Positions 10,878 through 23,223 of a stretch of DNA of 64,000 nucleotides are shown here, piece by piece; the first letter of the stretch is position 1, and every line of letters begins with the position of its first letter. Location: NCBI GenBank assembly GCA_934045075.1, contig OW203723.1, positions 21,541,615 through 21,605,614 of the forward strand, written 5' to 3'. Under the pieces are notes generated by a model that was given only the letters and a program-made list of their open reading frames with translations, was not told where the DNA came from and did no database searches. The position numbers were made by a program, and so were the translations under genes. The stretch comes from Yponomeuta sedellus. Lineage: Eukaryota; Arthropoda; Insecta; Lepidoptera; Yponomeutidae.

Positions 10878-11885
10878 TGCCCGGTTTCTGAGGTTCACAG
10901 TTAATAGTTCACTAGCTATAGAATCAATAAAGTTATCAGTTCAATAAACGTCAGTTAACTGTCAATGCGTTTCTGAGTACACGCAGGACGGTCGTATAGT
11001 TATCGAACCGATAAGTAGTTCACCATTCCGCCATTAGATGGGACTATTTTGAAGCCTACTCTTAACATACGCATTTCATCTGTATTCTACTGTAGATTCA
11101 GGCTTTTCATACATAAAATAATTAAAATAATAGTTTTAAATCAACTTACAGTAAGATTTTTTTTTAATAGACGAGAAATCTTTTTCACAAACTAAACCAA
11201 TAATGTATCTTAACCACTGACAAGAAAAAAAAAAGTCAGATGTTAGTTTTGTGCGGCAATTTTGTTTATCAGTTCCATTTTTACATTTGTGATCAGTTCC
11301 TAGGTACTTGTCCATACTTTACATAATTGTGTGTTAATCTATTCTTCCTTCTTGCTGCACGTATGTATCTATTGTTATAATGGAACCTACAAAGGATCCC
11401 TGAAAACGGAGCAAGAACTTTACGGAACGAGAAAAGTTATTGCTTATAGAAATAGCTAAAGAGTTTGCTTCGATCATTGATAATAAAAAAAACTGATGGA
11501 ACGACAGTAGAAGGCAAGAAAAAAACTTGGGCACGCAACAAGCGCCATCACTTCCGAATCTGATGAACTAGTGTACTCCATACTAACAAACTATTATTTA
11601 GGATGAAAATATAGTGCTAACAAGATAAAAATAACAAGACTCTGGTTGTTTTTCACAGGGGAAATACAATTTATGTAAAATAACCTAAACTGTCTAATGT
11701 CACTTGAAACGTCAAATAAAGTTATAGATTCGATAAACGACCAAATCCGGGCGGTTAAGTTGAACGAAGTTTAAACCAAGTTTATCTTTTGCTTAGCTGT
11801 TCAGAAACGTAAAATGTCTAGTTATTGAATCAATAGCGTTATGGAATAGATAAACTGGGTTTAAATGGACCTCAGAAACCGGGCA
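10878..11885. mobile_element. Harbinger-like element, inner
   Basis: Terminal inverted repeats TGCCCGGTTTCTGAGGT (10878-10894) and its perfect complement (11869-11885) are flanked by TAA on each side (10875-10877, 11886-11888). It lies wholly inside the outer element, so it inserted later. About 1 kb long, it holds a broken Myb/SANT-like reading frame near 11380-11555. PIF/Harbinger elements usually carry a transposase and a Myb-like protein; no transposase is left here. Confidence 0.8.
11380..11555 (+). pseudogene. Myb/SANT-like domain fragment of a Harbinger element
   Basis: From ATG 11380 the frame reads MEPTKDP then a stop (TGA at codon 8). It continues as KRSKNFTEREKLLLIEIA... to a DNKK segment, where an extra A in the A-run after 11480 shifts the frame into TDGTTVEGKKKTWARN. 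The pattern RSKNFT-x-EK-LL--I---ASII-NKKTD is that of Myb/SANT-like DNA-binding proteins common in insect transposons. The stop and the frameshift show that it is dead. Family assignment is by eye. Confidence 0.6.
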
Positions 11886-12129
11886 TAAGTGGTGCTATTA
11901 TTATCGTTATGTTATTAATGAAAAACCAAAAGTCAAAACAAAAAAAAGTATTTATTAAAAAAATTGTCATTGGAATCGTCCACGATATCTTGTTTGCAGC
12001 CATTTTGATTTAAGTGTCATTAATATTTTGATCAAATATCGGTGTTTCCAATACATTTGATAAAGTCGTCCAATTTCTTTGATCAAATCTTACATTGGAC
12101 AAAGATATTTGATAAGTGTAATACCACCC

Positions 12130-14694
12130 TTAGTCAATCACGCAATGACGCCTGAAATTTGTTTGTGAAGCAATATGGAATATAATTACGTCAATAGGGG
12201 GCAGGTCCGTGGTTATTCTACCAGTTTTTGCAATTGGGTTGGCATACTTTGGGCTAGTCTTTCCTGTAATTAAAAACATGTACCTACTGACAGTGACAGT
12301 GAAGCAAATAATTGGGCAATGCAAAATTTAAAAAATAAAAATTCTCTACATATCTCCCTGAAGGTTTTTTTTTTTTTCAAAATCCTTGTTAAGTTAATAT
12401 TTGCCGAACTTGCGACGCCTATGGTAGTGACTTAGATAAAGGTTAAATAATTACGTCCAGCATTACTTTTCGTATTGTTACGATGTTTGGAAATGGCTGT
12501 CACTGCGACGCTGAAAACAATAGTTTTTTCTTCAAAACTTGTCAAGAAACGTTATTTTATTTAAAATACGTTGTCTACTATTATGGTAGTTATTTAATCT
12601 TACTTAGATTACCTAAATTCACACAATGAACCCTCGAATGGTATCTCCCCAGGCTGGTCCTGAGACTATTTTCAAAAGTATCTCCCCTGGCCAGACCAGC
12701 CATCTTTCTTCGCTATGAAATAAGAATGTATTGTAATTTCTTACCATTAGCATGATTAATAATTGTAATCTAATAGTAAAAATTAAAACCATGTGTTTTG
12801 TTGTAAAAAAAAATTAAGTAAAACATGTTCCGCAAATATTATGTCTCTCAGACTTTGCCTCTTTCGCTACTTTAAAATTATGTACTATTAGTTCTTCGAA
12901 AACCTTAAATTGCAAAAGCTCGGTAATTAATGTTAGCAACCATAATCAGGCGTGCCGAAACTCTGCCTCATTTATGGAAGATTTGAACACGGCCTGTGGG
13001 TCTTTTTCGGTCAATTTGTACAGTTCAGCAGTCAGCAGTCTCTTCTGGTGAATTTAAATTAGTCGTTTTTGTGGTAAAAAAATCACACACATTAATCAAC
13101 TTTATTTGATGAATAGATTTTATAGTATTTGTTAGTATTAATATACCAAAATTATAATACATAAAAGATCGTGGCAAGGAGCGGATCCTGGTCTTAACTA
13201 CCCCTCCGGGCTACAAGCGTAAGTTTATGTTATGTTTTTTTCTATTATATTCTCTAATGTCAGTTCTATTGACAGTTCATGTAATTCTGTACTCCTTAAC
13301 TATTTTTTGTGATGTTTGATGGCTGGGCACATAAATTATTAATATATTAGGAATATAAAAAGTACAATCAACATTGGTTGTTTCTTAAAAGTATCTCCCC
13401 TGGGTATGAAGTATCGCTCCTGGCTTCTTCGAAAATAAAATCATATACTCAAGTATTCTGCGTCACCGACCGAAGTAGCCGAGTGCACCCGATTCAGCGG
13501 CACTGACCCGAGTTAAGTTCTTTTCAATCATTCGAAAGAACACAAAGTTTCCCTAAAGAATTTTTCACATCAAAATTGTAGCGACATACGACTAAGAGAA
13601 TCCATATGTGTAAGAAGAAAACACTGCAGCTAAAAAAATAAACCATTCTGTATATAGTCCTTACGTGCCATAGGAAACAGGAATTAGTGAACGAAAAATC
13701 AAAGAGTGTTTCTGCCTTAATAAAATTCATTAATAATTAGCGCGTCTTTAATATCAGCTTACAACGAAATAAAGTTGGCTTAAGCGTCATGAAAGAATCT
13801 TCCGTCCGTGTACTTTCTACTCGCCGGTGCAATCTATTGGCGTGCTTATATTGGTGAAAGTGGACTTACGAAACGGCAGCTCTGCTTCTTGAAATATATT
13901 ATATTGAGACGCGAGACAATACTGGATCTTCAGTCTATGTAACAAATGCCCATCAGCCAGTCCCCTTTCCTCGTCCTGTATTAACACAAGTTGGATAATT
14001 CTTCAGATTTGTTTTCCGTTTGTCACGGTTTTGCCTGTTAAACACTTTTTCAAAAACGGATATAGCTAAGAAGTCGAAATTAATGCCATGAAAATTAAAA
14101 TTTTATGAAATCCTATGAAACTCTCTGAGGTAATTCCCGTTGACCCAGAAACATGAATTTTGGCAAGGAAGGCAAGGGTTTCACCGCAGACAGAAGCCGA
14201 AAATTTGCAGTTATTTGACATGTAATAAACAAATATCAAATTTGCAACCGCGTCGATGGCAGTAATTGTACAGTTAATTGTACTTGTTTGTACAAAACCC
14301 TGGAAGTGGTGGTTCGCGCCGCGACGCAGGATGTCTCGGTCTCTTCTGCATGTACTGTTGGTTGAGTGTAGTTGAGTATCGTAAAGTCTGTCGATTGAGT
14401 CAGTTTTGTTTTCGTCTCTTTAAAAATGACTGCGCTCTCTGACGAAGACTAAAAAGTAAAGGAATATCATTGTTTTCTTCTTTTTATTTCATTTCACATT
14501 ATTCAGAAACAATTTTGAAAGATAACTTATAAATTCATTAACTAAGATCACATATACATTACAATATTTACATGAAAATGCATACTATTAATTGATACAA
14601 CAAAATTGTTAATGTCATAGTCTAATGTCATAGTTATTTAATGTCATAAAATGTATTATAATAATTCCAAAATGTCAATGCTTACTAGTAATTC
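12130..14694. other. No gene recognised
   Basis: Mostly AT-rich. AGTATCTCCCCTGG recurs at about 12678 and 13390, and GGCTGGTC / GACCAGCC form a short inverted pair near 12653-12706, so a degraded inverted-repeat element may occupy roughly 12640-13430. Around 14300-14460 there is GC-richer sequence with TCAGT-type initiator words, but the ATG at 14426 opens only eight codons. I call no gene. Confidence 0.4.
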
Positions 14695-14822
14695 AATGTA
14701 ACATAACATAACTTTTACGTACAGGCACATACATTGCTTCTGGCCCCACACTAGGATACCCTGTGTCGTGGGAACCAGATACAACGACATCACAAACATG
14801 TAAACATCCATGACCTGGGGTT
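14695..14822 (-). repeat. SINE-A body fragment
   Basis: The reverse complement carries CATGTTTGTGATGTCGTTG, TCTGGTTCCCACGACACAGG and GTGTGGGGCCAGAAGCAATG as in the full copies. The tRNA-like head is missing, replaced by unrelated sequence beyond the T-run at 14821. Confidence 0.8.
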
Positions 14823-15069
14823 TTTTTAGTCTTTTAAAATGTCGACCACAATTCCCAGAAACCAAATTCAATCTAAAATAATTACATTATTGCATATCTA
14901 ATTACATAATTTTCCTCCAACAGTAACGCTACTTTGCTTTCTATTAGAGTGTTAATTAATGACACAAGCGGTGACGTTTTGAAATCCGCTGAATTGCGTT
15001 AAAATCGGTAAACTAAGAATTTTATGAATCTTAATTCGAAAAAGAGCTACGTTATGAGTTCTACTGCGT

Positions 15070-15127
15070 GATCGGATCAGGAATGAGGAGGTCCGCAGAA
15101 GGATCAGGAATAAGGAGGTCCTCAGAA
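15070..15127. repeat. Short tandem duplication (31 bp period)
   Basis: GATCAGGAATGAGGAGGTCC and GATCAGGAATAAGGAGGTCC follow each other with a period of about 31 bp, immediately upstream of an RTE-like remnant. Confidence 0.7.
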
Positions 15128-15134
15128 GAATTAT

Positions 15135-15310
15135 TAACATAGCACGACGAATTGCTCAGTCGAAGAGGCAGTGGGGGGCACGTTGCTCGGAGAACTGATG
15201 ACCCTTGGGGGGACAAGTTCTGACGTGGGTCAGTTCTCCCCGCGGGATTTTTTGATCTGACGACTTGGTTACGGTGGCTGAGAGTCGCTGGATGCTTGCG
15301 GCACAAGACC
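15135..15310 (+). pseudogene. Degraded RTE-like C-terminal fragment
   Basis: Plus-strand translation in shifting frames gives GGHVARRTDDPWGDKF and later pieces resembling the GRPPTRW-DDLV-VAG-RW end of RTE-class reverse transcriptase proteins. The frame is broken several times. It is comparable with the clearer remnants at 33070-33320 and 59212-59481. Confidence 0.5.
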
Positions 15311-16564
15311 GGGAAACTTGAAAAAAAAAGGGATGATTATAGATGGTGATATCGTGTATGTAGCATTCGCTTTGAGTAAGAACTTATTAAGTTGTCTTGC
15401 CAATGCCGCAGTCTCCTTTTTTTTCATTATTATTTGTGATTCGTTTTGTGTCACGCTACAAAGCTAGATACCACCAAATGACTAAATATTAATCAGCTTT
15501 AATGACTCAAAGAATTTGTAATCTTTCGTGCAAAGTCTGGTTCGGCTCATTTGAGGTAAGTCATCCATCAACCGCGCTTGCAATCAGATTTGTTGTTAAA
15601 CAAACAACTGTATTGGCTGTCGGTGCGTGACGGTATGGCGCCGCGCAAGGACGCGTTGGCTTTAAAAAAAGTGCCGCCACTACTGTGTGTAGTGGCTCAC
15701 TTTTTCGTCTCAACAAAAAACAGCTTTGCAAGTCTTTAGAGAAAGAGCCAGCAACCAGTATCGAATGTTGAGGCGCAATAAACATGTCAGACAGATGACG
15801 CCGCCCCAAGAATGTCGATATTTAATGTCGACAACTTGTGTGAACTTGTTTCTGAATAATTATCATGCGCTATTTGTCAAAATCAATCGACAAAGACACT
15901 GGCCCAGAAATTTTTCTTCGTTTCAGACGAATCTTGATAATTTTTGATGATGTTATAAAAAAAAAGATGTTATAAAATCAAAATTACTAAGTAAATGCGT
16001 TTTGTGTTTCCAACCTACTTACTCGATTTTGTTGTTGGTATGCCGAATTCCTGCACAAATTTGCGTGCGAATAATTATCTAGTTAAAGCACGAGGCTCTC
16101 GCCTACATTCCGAGAATAATTCTAGAGAACTCTACGGCACTAATTAGTTAAGCTACCTTCAATTGTTTAATTCAGTCTAGTAATTTATTGATTTCGTCAG
16201 AAATAAAGAATTTACAACATTTTGAACTGCGGAACTGACTCGACACATTTGACCTTTCGTATTGAACTTATTAATCTGTTATTGTCACAGTTGCATTAGT
16301 TATTGTAACTTTGGCAATAATAGTTTTGTGTGTACCATCTTTGTTCTTGGTCGTCCGCTGTCGCCTCCGCAATCTTATCGTGTAAGATCAGAAATCGTAC
16401 TCATTTTTTTCCGATATCGTAGCCACTTGTTATCGTTCAATACCGAGCAATTTGCGTAGTCAAACATCCTTGATACGGGTGCCGTGTTTTAAATCTTATT
16501 TGCATGGTTTATCTTTACCGCCAGACTATCATCTTTGTCACGTTAGTGTTAGTGCCGCATCCGA
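15311..16564. other. No feature recognised
   Basis: AT-rich intron. Short open frames have no recognisable content. Confidence 0.45.
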
Positions 16565-16608
16565 CATCGATTTATTATTTCTTGTAATATTCCAATAATA
16601 AATCGATG
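16565..16608. repeat. Perfect 15-bp stem-loop
   Basis: CATCGATTTATTATT (16565-16579) and its exact complement (16594-16608) surround a 14-nt loop. ATCGAT at both tips could also be read as a DREF/BEAF-like site pair. Confidence 0.5.
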
Positions 16609-19600
16609 CTAATAAGTTCTCTACACCAATTATCGAGTCACATCTATTCTCTCGACAGTATTGTTCAGTGTGAAAATCTATTATTGGATCTTTATCTCAG
16701 TCTATCTATCTAGCTCTTGAGGTCAGGAAAGTATAGTGTATTGTATGACGAAATATGACATGTCGTATCATAATAATATGTCAATTATACTCTTTGAAAA
16801 TGCTCAGAACTCGGTGTCCGTTATTGCGGGCAGGAGCGAGGTTCAATAATCCGATAATAGATGTGAACATTATAACCAAGCTGTGGAAACGGCTATGTTA
16901 TATGTATTGTATTGACCTCCGTACCCATTTCATCGTTTGTACTAATAATACACATCATTTATCGGTAATTGTTTTCAACTCGAACGCATAGCACGCACGC
17001 ATTTTGAGTGAAAGAAAACAGCCTATGACGTGATGGGAAATGATTAGATTAACAATTAAAAGAGTATTTTATTCAACACCAGTAATTATGGTAAGATAGA
17101 TATTATATCGATAGATGAAAAAAAATATTGACATTTTCACACACATACATGTACAAGAACCACACAAAAATAAGCAAAATGTACAGAGTTTAAAAAAGAT
17201 TGAAAATAACACCAATACATTAACTTAGTGCCTACTTTAGTAGCTCATTGATCTTTTTGTGCGATTACAGTAATATTAGGGTGAATTAATCAATGTTCCC
17301 TACACTGGGCACAGCCTGTATCGTAGAGAATGGTGGACAGTACATAACTATGGGAGCATGGTTTCGGCACGAAGCGTTAAGCAACTAAGCGACTTTTAGC
17401 CGACTTTTGCGGCAGAAATGTGACCGACTAAGCGATTTCCAATCTGCCTGCCCAGCATGTTTATTGGGACAAAATCTAAACGAAGAAAATGCTTGTGTCC
17501 TCTGGTGCATCAGTCCGAAGCATCTTATCTGGTGTTTGGCCCCTTTGTCCTAAAACTGCATAAAACTTCCTCAACTACGCCGCAGAAATTATTAGTCAAT
17601 GAACCAGTACTGTAAAGTGGTGAAGCGTAGGAGTAAGATAAGATTCGCATGGAGTGTGATTTAGTTCTGTATCAATATGAAATACATTATTGAGTTTGAT
17701 AAAACCTCTATAGGTTTATTGACCCATTATAGCAGTTGATGATTGCTCCGGTACAGCCTATCACGGGAATGCGATTGGAGAAATTATTATGGTGCGGTTT
17801 ATTTTCTCAGTGTTTCCACTATTTCAACTTCTACGTAACTGTAAAAGAAGCTGGATTGTTACAAAGAGTATTAATTCGTTTTGTAAGTTTTTATTTCAAT
17901 TATTTGAACAATTATGACTATACCAAGAAAGTTTCAAATGTACAATGAAACTTCCACTTTTATAAGTTTAATCTGTTATTAACTACTTCACAACATCCAA
18001 CTAATGAATTTGCATAGCTAATTTGTGCTACTACGAAATTATTTATCAGTCTGGATGCTATCATTTTTGCACTAGTTATCTTTTTTATCATACTCGTGAA
18101 TTTATTTTCAACAATGCAATCATGGAGAGCATACTCGGTGAATTATTTGAGTGTGACGCCGTCATCATCGCACAATACGATTGCATGACGCATGCCGCAG
18201 CCGTGTCCGTTACAGAAAACGTTCTCAATTGAAATTCAGGCGTCGCCGGAACGAATCGCCGCTTGCCGGAAACGTCCCAGGAATGGCAACCGGCCAGCTC
18301 TAATGAATGGGTCATCAGTATCACATTTTAATATGACACAAATAATGTGCGTGACGTTTTCGTATAATATGATAGCTTGCGGCCTGCCTTAAAAAAATAT
18401 GTTGCGAAAAACATTTCATCGTAACCGCAGAAACCTAGCGGCCGATTGCCGTATGGTATCCTAAAATTTGCGAGTGAAACGGTGCTACGGATTGCTCCTT
18501 CATTGAATTTCAATATTTCAAATGTTTGTATGTTGGTGCCTTTAAAGTTAGAATCGTGGAATTCGACATAAAGTCGGTCCGTTCAGGAAGCGATAAATGT
18601 GCACCTGCATGACCCACTCGTAGCGTGGTGCAAAGTTGTTTACTTTTCCACTATGCGTCAAGTTCATTGGCACTACGTACGTAACCTTTGACAGCTTATT
18701 TCCCTAAACTGTTTGATCTGCTTCAGTCTTCAAACAAGAGTTCAAAGCTCTAAAGATGTCTTACAACTGTAATCATCTTTGGGCATGCGTCTCCAATCGA
18801 TAGAAGAGCCCTTTTCCGCTCCTCGATTGCCTTATTTATTCCGACTTGTATTCTCCTGAATTATACGGTAACATTGATGGCCGATTTGCAATCAATGGTG
18901 ATTTACATAAAGTGCGTCTAGTGTTCCGAAGTGGCGCCGTCGCTGCCGGCCGTCCTCGTGAATGCGAAATGTGGCGATTTAAATTCCTAATTCTGACACT
19001 GTTTTCGTACAGTACCTGCTTACGGCTACTTCAGGATCCATAGTAAGCGTGCGTCTAATGCTTCACACCTTAATTAGTACATAATTCTGGAACATTTCTT
19101 CGCATGGAGCTGTATTGCTATTACAATACAGTTCCATCGAAGAAAGAAATTCGTGATTTGAGCCTAGAAATATGCGAACTCGCAAACCCACGTTTTCATA
19201 ACAATAGAAGCCAGAGGGATTTTCCTTCGCGCTACGGAAATGTCAATGTCGCTGGCTTACAATAGATTACGTGTTCTATAAAAATCGTCCATCGATCTGA
19301 TTACCTGAAAGGCTGAACTCCGGGCACCATAAATGGACAAGTTAAGCTCAAGGTCGCAGTACGGCACCAGTTGGTACCATGAACTTTCTTACATCGGTTT
19401 ATTGTCTTGTTCCATTTATTTTAAATATCGATCTTTTTCACTACGTAGATTCTTGACCTGATAATAGTGAGCGTAATTGATTCAGTTGTGTCTGGTCGAA
19501 TCCGCATTAGTTTGTATGAAGATTAATGATCGTGCTGAAAAGGTGTTAGCCTAAATAAGAATAATTTACAACCTGGCGGGCTTAGTACTGTGCCTTAATC

Positions 19601-19738
19601 TTCATAAAGATAATACAATAATATAAAAACCAGACATGCAATTGACTTAACTAAGCTTGTTTATGTCTTGCCAAGTATAGAACGCGAGAGATTAAGATAT
19701 TTAATATCGATAAATGTACAAACTTCTGGTTTCTGCAC
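16609..19738. other. No feature recognised
   Basis: About 3 kb of unique-looking intron with only short, unconvincing open frames. The segment 18240-18330 and the region near 18930 are slightly GC-richer. Confidence 0.45.
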
Positions 19739-20125
19739 TTAATTAGCACGGAGCAGATATAAATCCACTACCATCATTGGGATTAGCTTTCTTAATAGGT
19801 CTGTAGCACGTAAGCCTCGCAACTTGTTGTTAGAGTAGTCGATATTCCTGGGGCTAAATATATCTCTGTCTGGAATTTTCATCGCCAAGAATGCGATCCG
19901 GTCATCAGAGGACTTGCGTCGATGCTTCGTAATAAAGTTGATCGTAAACGCGATCACCTGCGGCTGGTCTAGCGCTCTCGTACACATGAACAGTTTTCTT
20001 TTTAAACGATCCACATACAACAGAATGCAGAAGCGTTCATTGTAATTAAGCACAAGGTGATCCGATTTCGCAGTTTCTATTTTCTGGTGTCCGTCATTGT
20101 TGCATTTTTTCGTGACTGTGTTCAA
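19739..20125 (-). other. Open frame of 128 codons, unknown
   Basis: A minus-strand ATG-to-stop frame in sequence that matches no repeat family in the window. The translation is basic, with segments LYVDRLKRKLFMCTRALDQ and ITKHRRKSSDDRIAFLAMK. I recognise no domain, signal peptide or membrane segment. It could be chance, a fragment of an old mobile element, or an exon of an antisense gene. Composition is less AT-rich than its flanks, which is the only hint of coding. Confidence 0.2.
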
Positions 20126-20654
20126 GGTAATTGCTCGACCTATATTTTTGTGTTGAAGTGTTTTCTAACAAATACATGCATGCTACGAAAATGTTTGCAT
20201 CGCTGCAAAAAGTCTTTGACGCGGGCTTGCAACTTTGCGGTAATTACTGACTATTATTTACGTAAAACAGTTATTGAAACAGTTTTGGAGTTAATTAACC
20301 GATGTCGGCGAGCTAATAAGTGTTAATTAATCAATCCTGTATACGAACCATGTAATTTCGTTAAATCGTAAGAAATATGGCATATTACAATAGTATCATA
20401 AATAATTGGTTTTGATGCTCACAAAGAATTACAATTGCAGCTTAAAACATGACCAATGTTTAAACAAGGTTGTCAGGTAATGCACAGTGTTGACTTTAGT
20501 GTAGACGTTACACAGTTGGTTATAATAGAAATAGAGGTGACGTTTCTCTTGCGATACTCAATAAAAAAATAATTTCATCGTACATTCAAACTGTAACTGA
20601 GCTGAAGTTCGAGTTTCCTAAAGGAACAATATACTTGTTTTACAAATATATAAC

Positions 20655-20960
20655 TGTATATTTTGTTACACTCTTATTACATGCGTACATTTGCGAATTT
20701 GTAGTAGCAATACCACACGCTAACGGTGAAGGAAAACATCGTGAGGAACCCCGCGGCTTGGTTGGCTCCGCACGTATTGACTCGTCTTTCCTGTGGGCTA
20801 GGCCGACTAAGGTGTCAGGATGGTATAGGTGCTGGACAAGCCTACACCATCTATAAAACCATGTCCCAGGCACTACAGCGTCGGAGTGGTCCCTTCACCC
20901 ATCTAGTGAGTGAAGATACCACTGGACGCTGTAGAAATCATCTCATTAAGTAGATGCAAA
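20655..20960 (+). repeat. SINE-D copy lacking its tRNA-like head
   Basis: It contains the shared middle (ACGGTGAAGGAAAACATCG, TGAGGAACC) followed by the D-type tail: GGTTGGCTCCGCACGTATTG, TCTTTCCTGTGGGCTA, GGATGGTATAGGTGCTGG, CCTTCACCCATCTAGTG and TCATCTCATTA. The full copies are at 44157-44526 and 54039-54409. Confidence 0.8.
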
Positions 20961-21780
20961 AGGACAGTATTATTATTATTACATACGCCTTTGACCTATT
21001 ATTAAGTTTTGACAGTCTAAGCTCGCGTCTAGCAAGAGTTTCTCCTTTAACCCTAATAGAAATAAAAAGGGAGTAAGTATCATAGATTGGTCAAATTGTG
21101 TGATCATCAAGCGTGCGTGCCACATATTTGATCCGGACATTAAGATGCCTGCTGCAGTATTAAGATGCCAATACCCATTTATGATCTTTTCTTTTGGAAA
21201 TGCTTCACACAAGCGAAACTGTCAAGCTGCGTTGTCTAATTTCTCATTAAAGTTACAGTCCAAAAATTATTTACCGAGTATTCTCGACCTCTACTGTTTT
21301 AGGAATTGTATTAAAGTTTTTAAAATTTAATTCATGAGTATAGAATACTAACCTAACTGCTTGCTGCTGGCCAATAATAACTCGAATTCTAAAAAAAGTA
21401 AACGATGAGCCAGTCTTCACCAGAGAGTCTTAAGATCCACTTATTGAGCATCACCATATGGGCATTCCGCGCAGTCCCGATGCAATTTCCTGCCAGCGAT
21501 CTCACATTAATTAAATTATGTACAATGTAGTTACTTTTACTCGGGCAACCGCAGGCCTACGGCGGATTTTAATTGGCCCACCGTTCAATGCAGATCATAA
21601 AGCCTGAAGGCCTAAATGTCTTCAGAAGCTAAGTCTGCTGAGTTAGCTGTCTTTTTTAGCAACGGAAACACACGGCGACAAAACTGCTTAAATTGTGTTT
21701 TCTACCTTACCTTTTAAAGTTCTGCGTTTAGTTTTTTTTTTGTTTGTTAGGTGTTTTGTGTGTGTGGCTGTTGATGCAAT
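20961..21780. other. No feature recognised
   Basis: AT-rich intron between a SINE and the microsatellite. Confidence 0.45.
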
Positions 21781-21806
21781 AAATGTGTCTCTTTCTTGCT
21801 TTCTTC

Positions 21807-21901
<95 letters not shown>

Positions 21902-21903
21902 TC
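21807..21903. repeat. TTTC microsatellite, about 24 units
   Basis: Uninterrupted CTTT repeats over about 97 bp, with imperfect CTTTC/CTTGC units just before it. The open frames through it on both strands are artefacts of the repeat. Confidence 0.98.
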
Positions 21904-22141
21904 AGAAGCTGCTCTGTCAGTTTTTTTCGCTACATCAAGCTTGTTTACACCGCTTACAGTCAATACGTAGTAGCTTGCGCTAGTACTAACCACTACTGTT
22001 CATGTGATCACTTTTTGCGATGGGCACTGTCGTTTTTACTTGAGCAAGTTACTGCGCGTCGGTCTGCAAGTGGCCTTAGATGATAAACGCTATCAGTCGT
22101 TGACAGTTCAATACTTTCTAGAAGCTTTTCAATAATTATAC

Positions 22142-22463
22142 TATTTTTATTTTTAATGCACTAACCCGTGCTAAGGACAAATTTAAAAACCTATTTAGAG
22201 GCTAAAAATTTCACCCATGCCGGGATTCGAACCCGCAACCTCTGGCTATCCGTGCCAGCGCTCTACCAATTGAGCCAATGGGCGACTCACGGCATCAGTG
22301 AAATTTCGAACCTCTTTACACTATTCTCTGTATTACGTACAGGCAGCGACATCTGGCTTAAGCAAATTGCATCACTTACAGCCCCGACTACCTACTTTGC
22401 AGTTAGGTTTTACATCGGAACGATATCAATTATTATATAATATTTAGCCTCTAAATAGGTTTT
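22142..22463 (-). repeat. Family C element, copy 1, with tRNA-like cassette
   Basis: The left end reads TTAATGCACTAACCCGTGC then AACCTATTTAGAGGCTA. At 22443-22460 the complement TAGCCTCTAAATAGGTT returns, giving 17-bp inverted ends around the body. On the minus strand it holds a tRNA-like sequence at about 22214-22284 (D arm GCTC-AATTGGTA-GAGC, anticodon arm CTGGC-ACGGATA-GCCAG, T loop TTCGAAT). The rest of the body (TTCGAACCTCTTTACACTAT, TACGTACAGGCAGCGACATC) recurs at 22962-23215 and 59925-60172. Confidence 0.75.
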
Positions 22464-22961
22464 TTCTTTTTTTTTTAAGCTTTTCAATAGTTCTGCTCTA
22501 TTATCGTTATCCAAAGGCCTTAGATAAAAACCAACAGTGAAATTACTCAGCCAGCTCAATGCATTAATATCTAGTACAATTTAGCAGACAGCTAATTGAT
22601 GTTTCTAAAGTATTAAAACGATAAATCTCCCATGCCTGCAGATCGAGACCATTGGGTCAGTGCACCGGCGGCATCAATTTTATTCACTAATAGTATTCGG
22701 AAAGAGAAAGCCAGGCCCGGTCTAGGTGGTGTCTTAAAACCAACAATAGACAATTTCCTGTCCAAATTCATAGCTGACTTGCAAGTGACGGGTCATTAAT
22801 CTCGGAAACTATTAGCAATATCGCCGGCTTTCTAAACTTAGTTCAGGCAAGACTGTTTCTCGTCCCTTATTTTAAGACTGAAATATTTATTACTTTATCT
22901 CGTCATTTGTCACCATAGCAGAATTTAAAAATATTATTTTAACTAAAGAATTTATTTAAAA

Positions 22962-23215
22962 ACCTATTTAGAGGCTAAAAATTTCACCCATGCCGGGATT
23001 CGAACCCGCAACCTCTGGCTATCCGTGCCAGCGCTCTACCAATTGAGCCAATGGGCGACTCACGGCATCAGTGAAATTTCGAACCTCTTTACACTATTCT
23101 CTGTATTACGTACAGGCAGCGACATCTGACTTAAGCAAATTGCATTACTTACAGCCCCGACTACCTACTTTGCAGTTAGGTTTTAACATCGGAACGATAT
23201 CACTGTACCCACATG
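22962..23215 (-). repeat. Family C element, copy 2, with tRNA-like cassette
   Basis: Nearly identical to copy 1 from AACCTATTTAGAGGCTA through the tRNA-like cassette (about 22994-23064) to CATCGGAACGATATCA. The very high identity implies a recent local duplication or recent activity. Confidence 0.8.
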
Positions 23216-23223
23216 ATTATACT

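Larger units (their letters stand above)
10702..12129. mobile_element. Harbinger-like element, outer, interrupted by a second element
   Basis: Terminal inverted repeats of 36 bp (10702-10737 and 12094-12129) match at 34 positions and begin GGGTGRTATTACACTYATC. The element is flanked by TTA on both sides, the 3-bp TWA target duplication typical of PIF/Harbinger transposons. Without the inner insertion it would be about 420 bp, the size of a non-autonomous MITE. Confidence 0.8.

Noticed and set aside
14426..14452. ATG after an initiator-like TCAGTTTTG as a short-isoform bunched first exon
   Set aside because: The frame closes after eight codons and no matching splice donor in frame follows.
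21688..22083. Long KKER- or FLSF-repeat open frames
   Set aside because: They are translations of the TTTC microsatellite.
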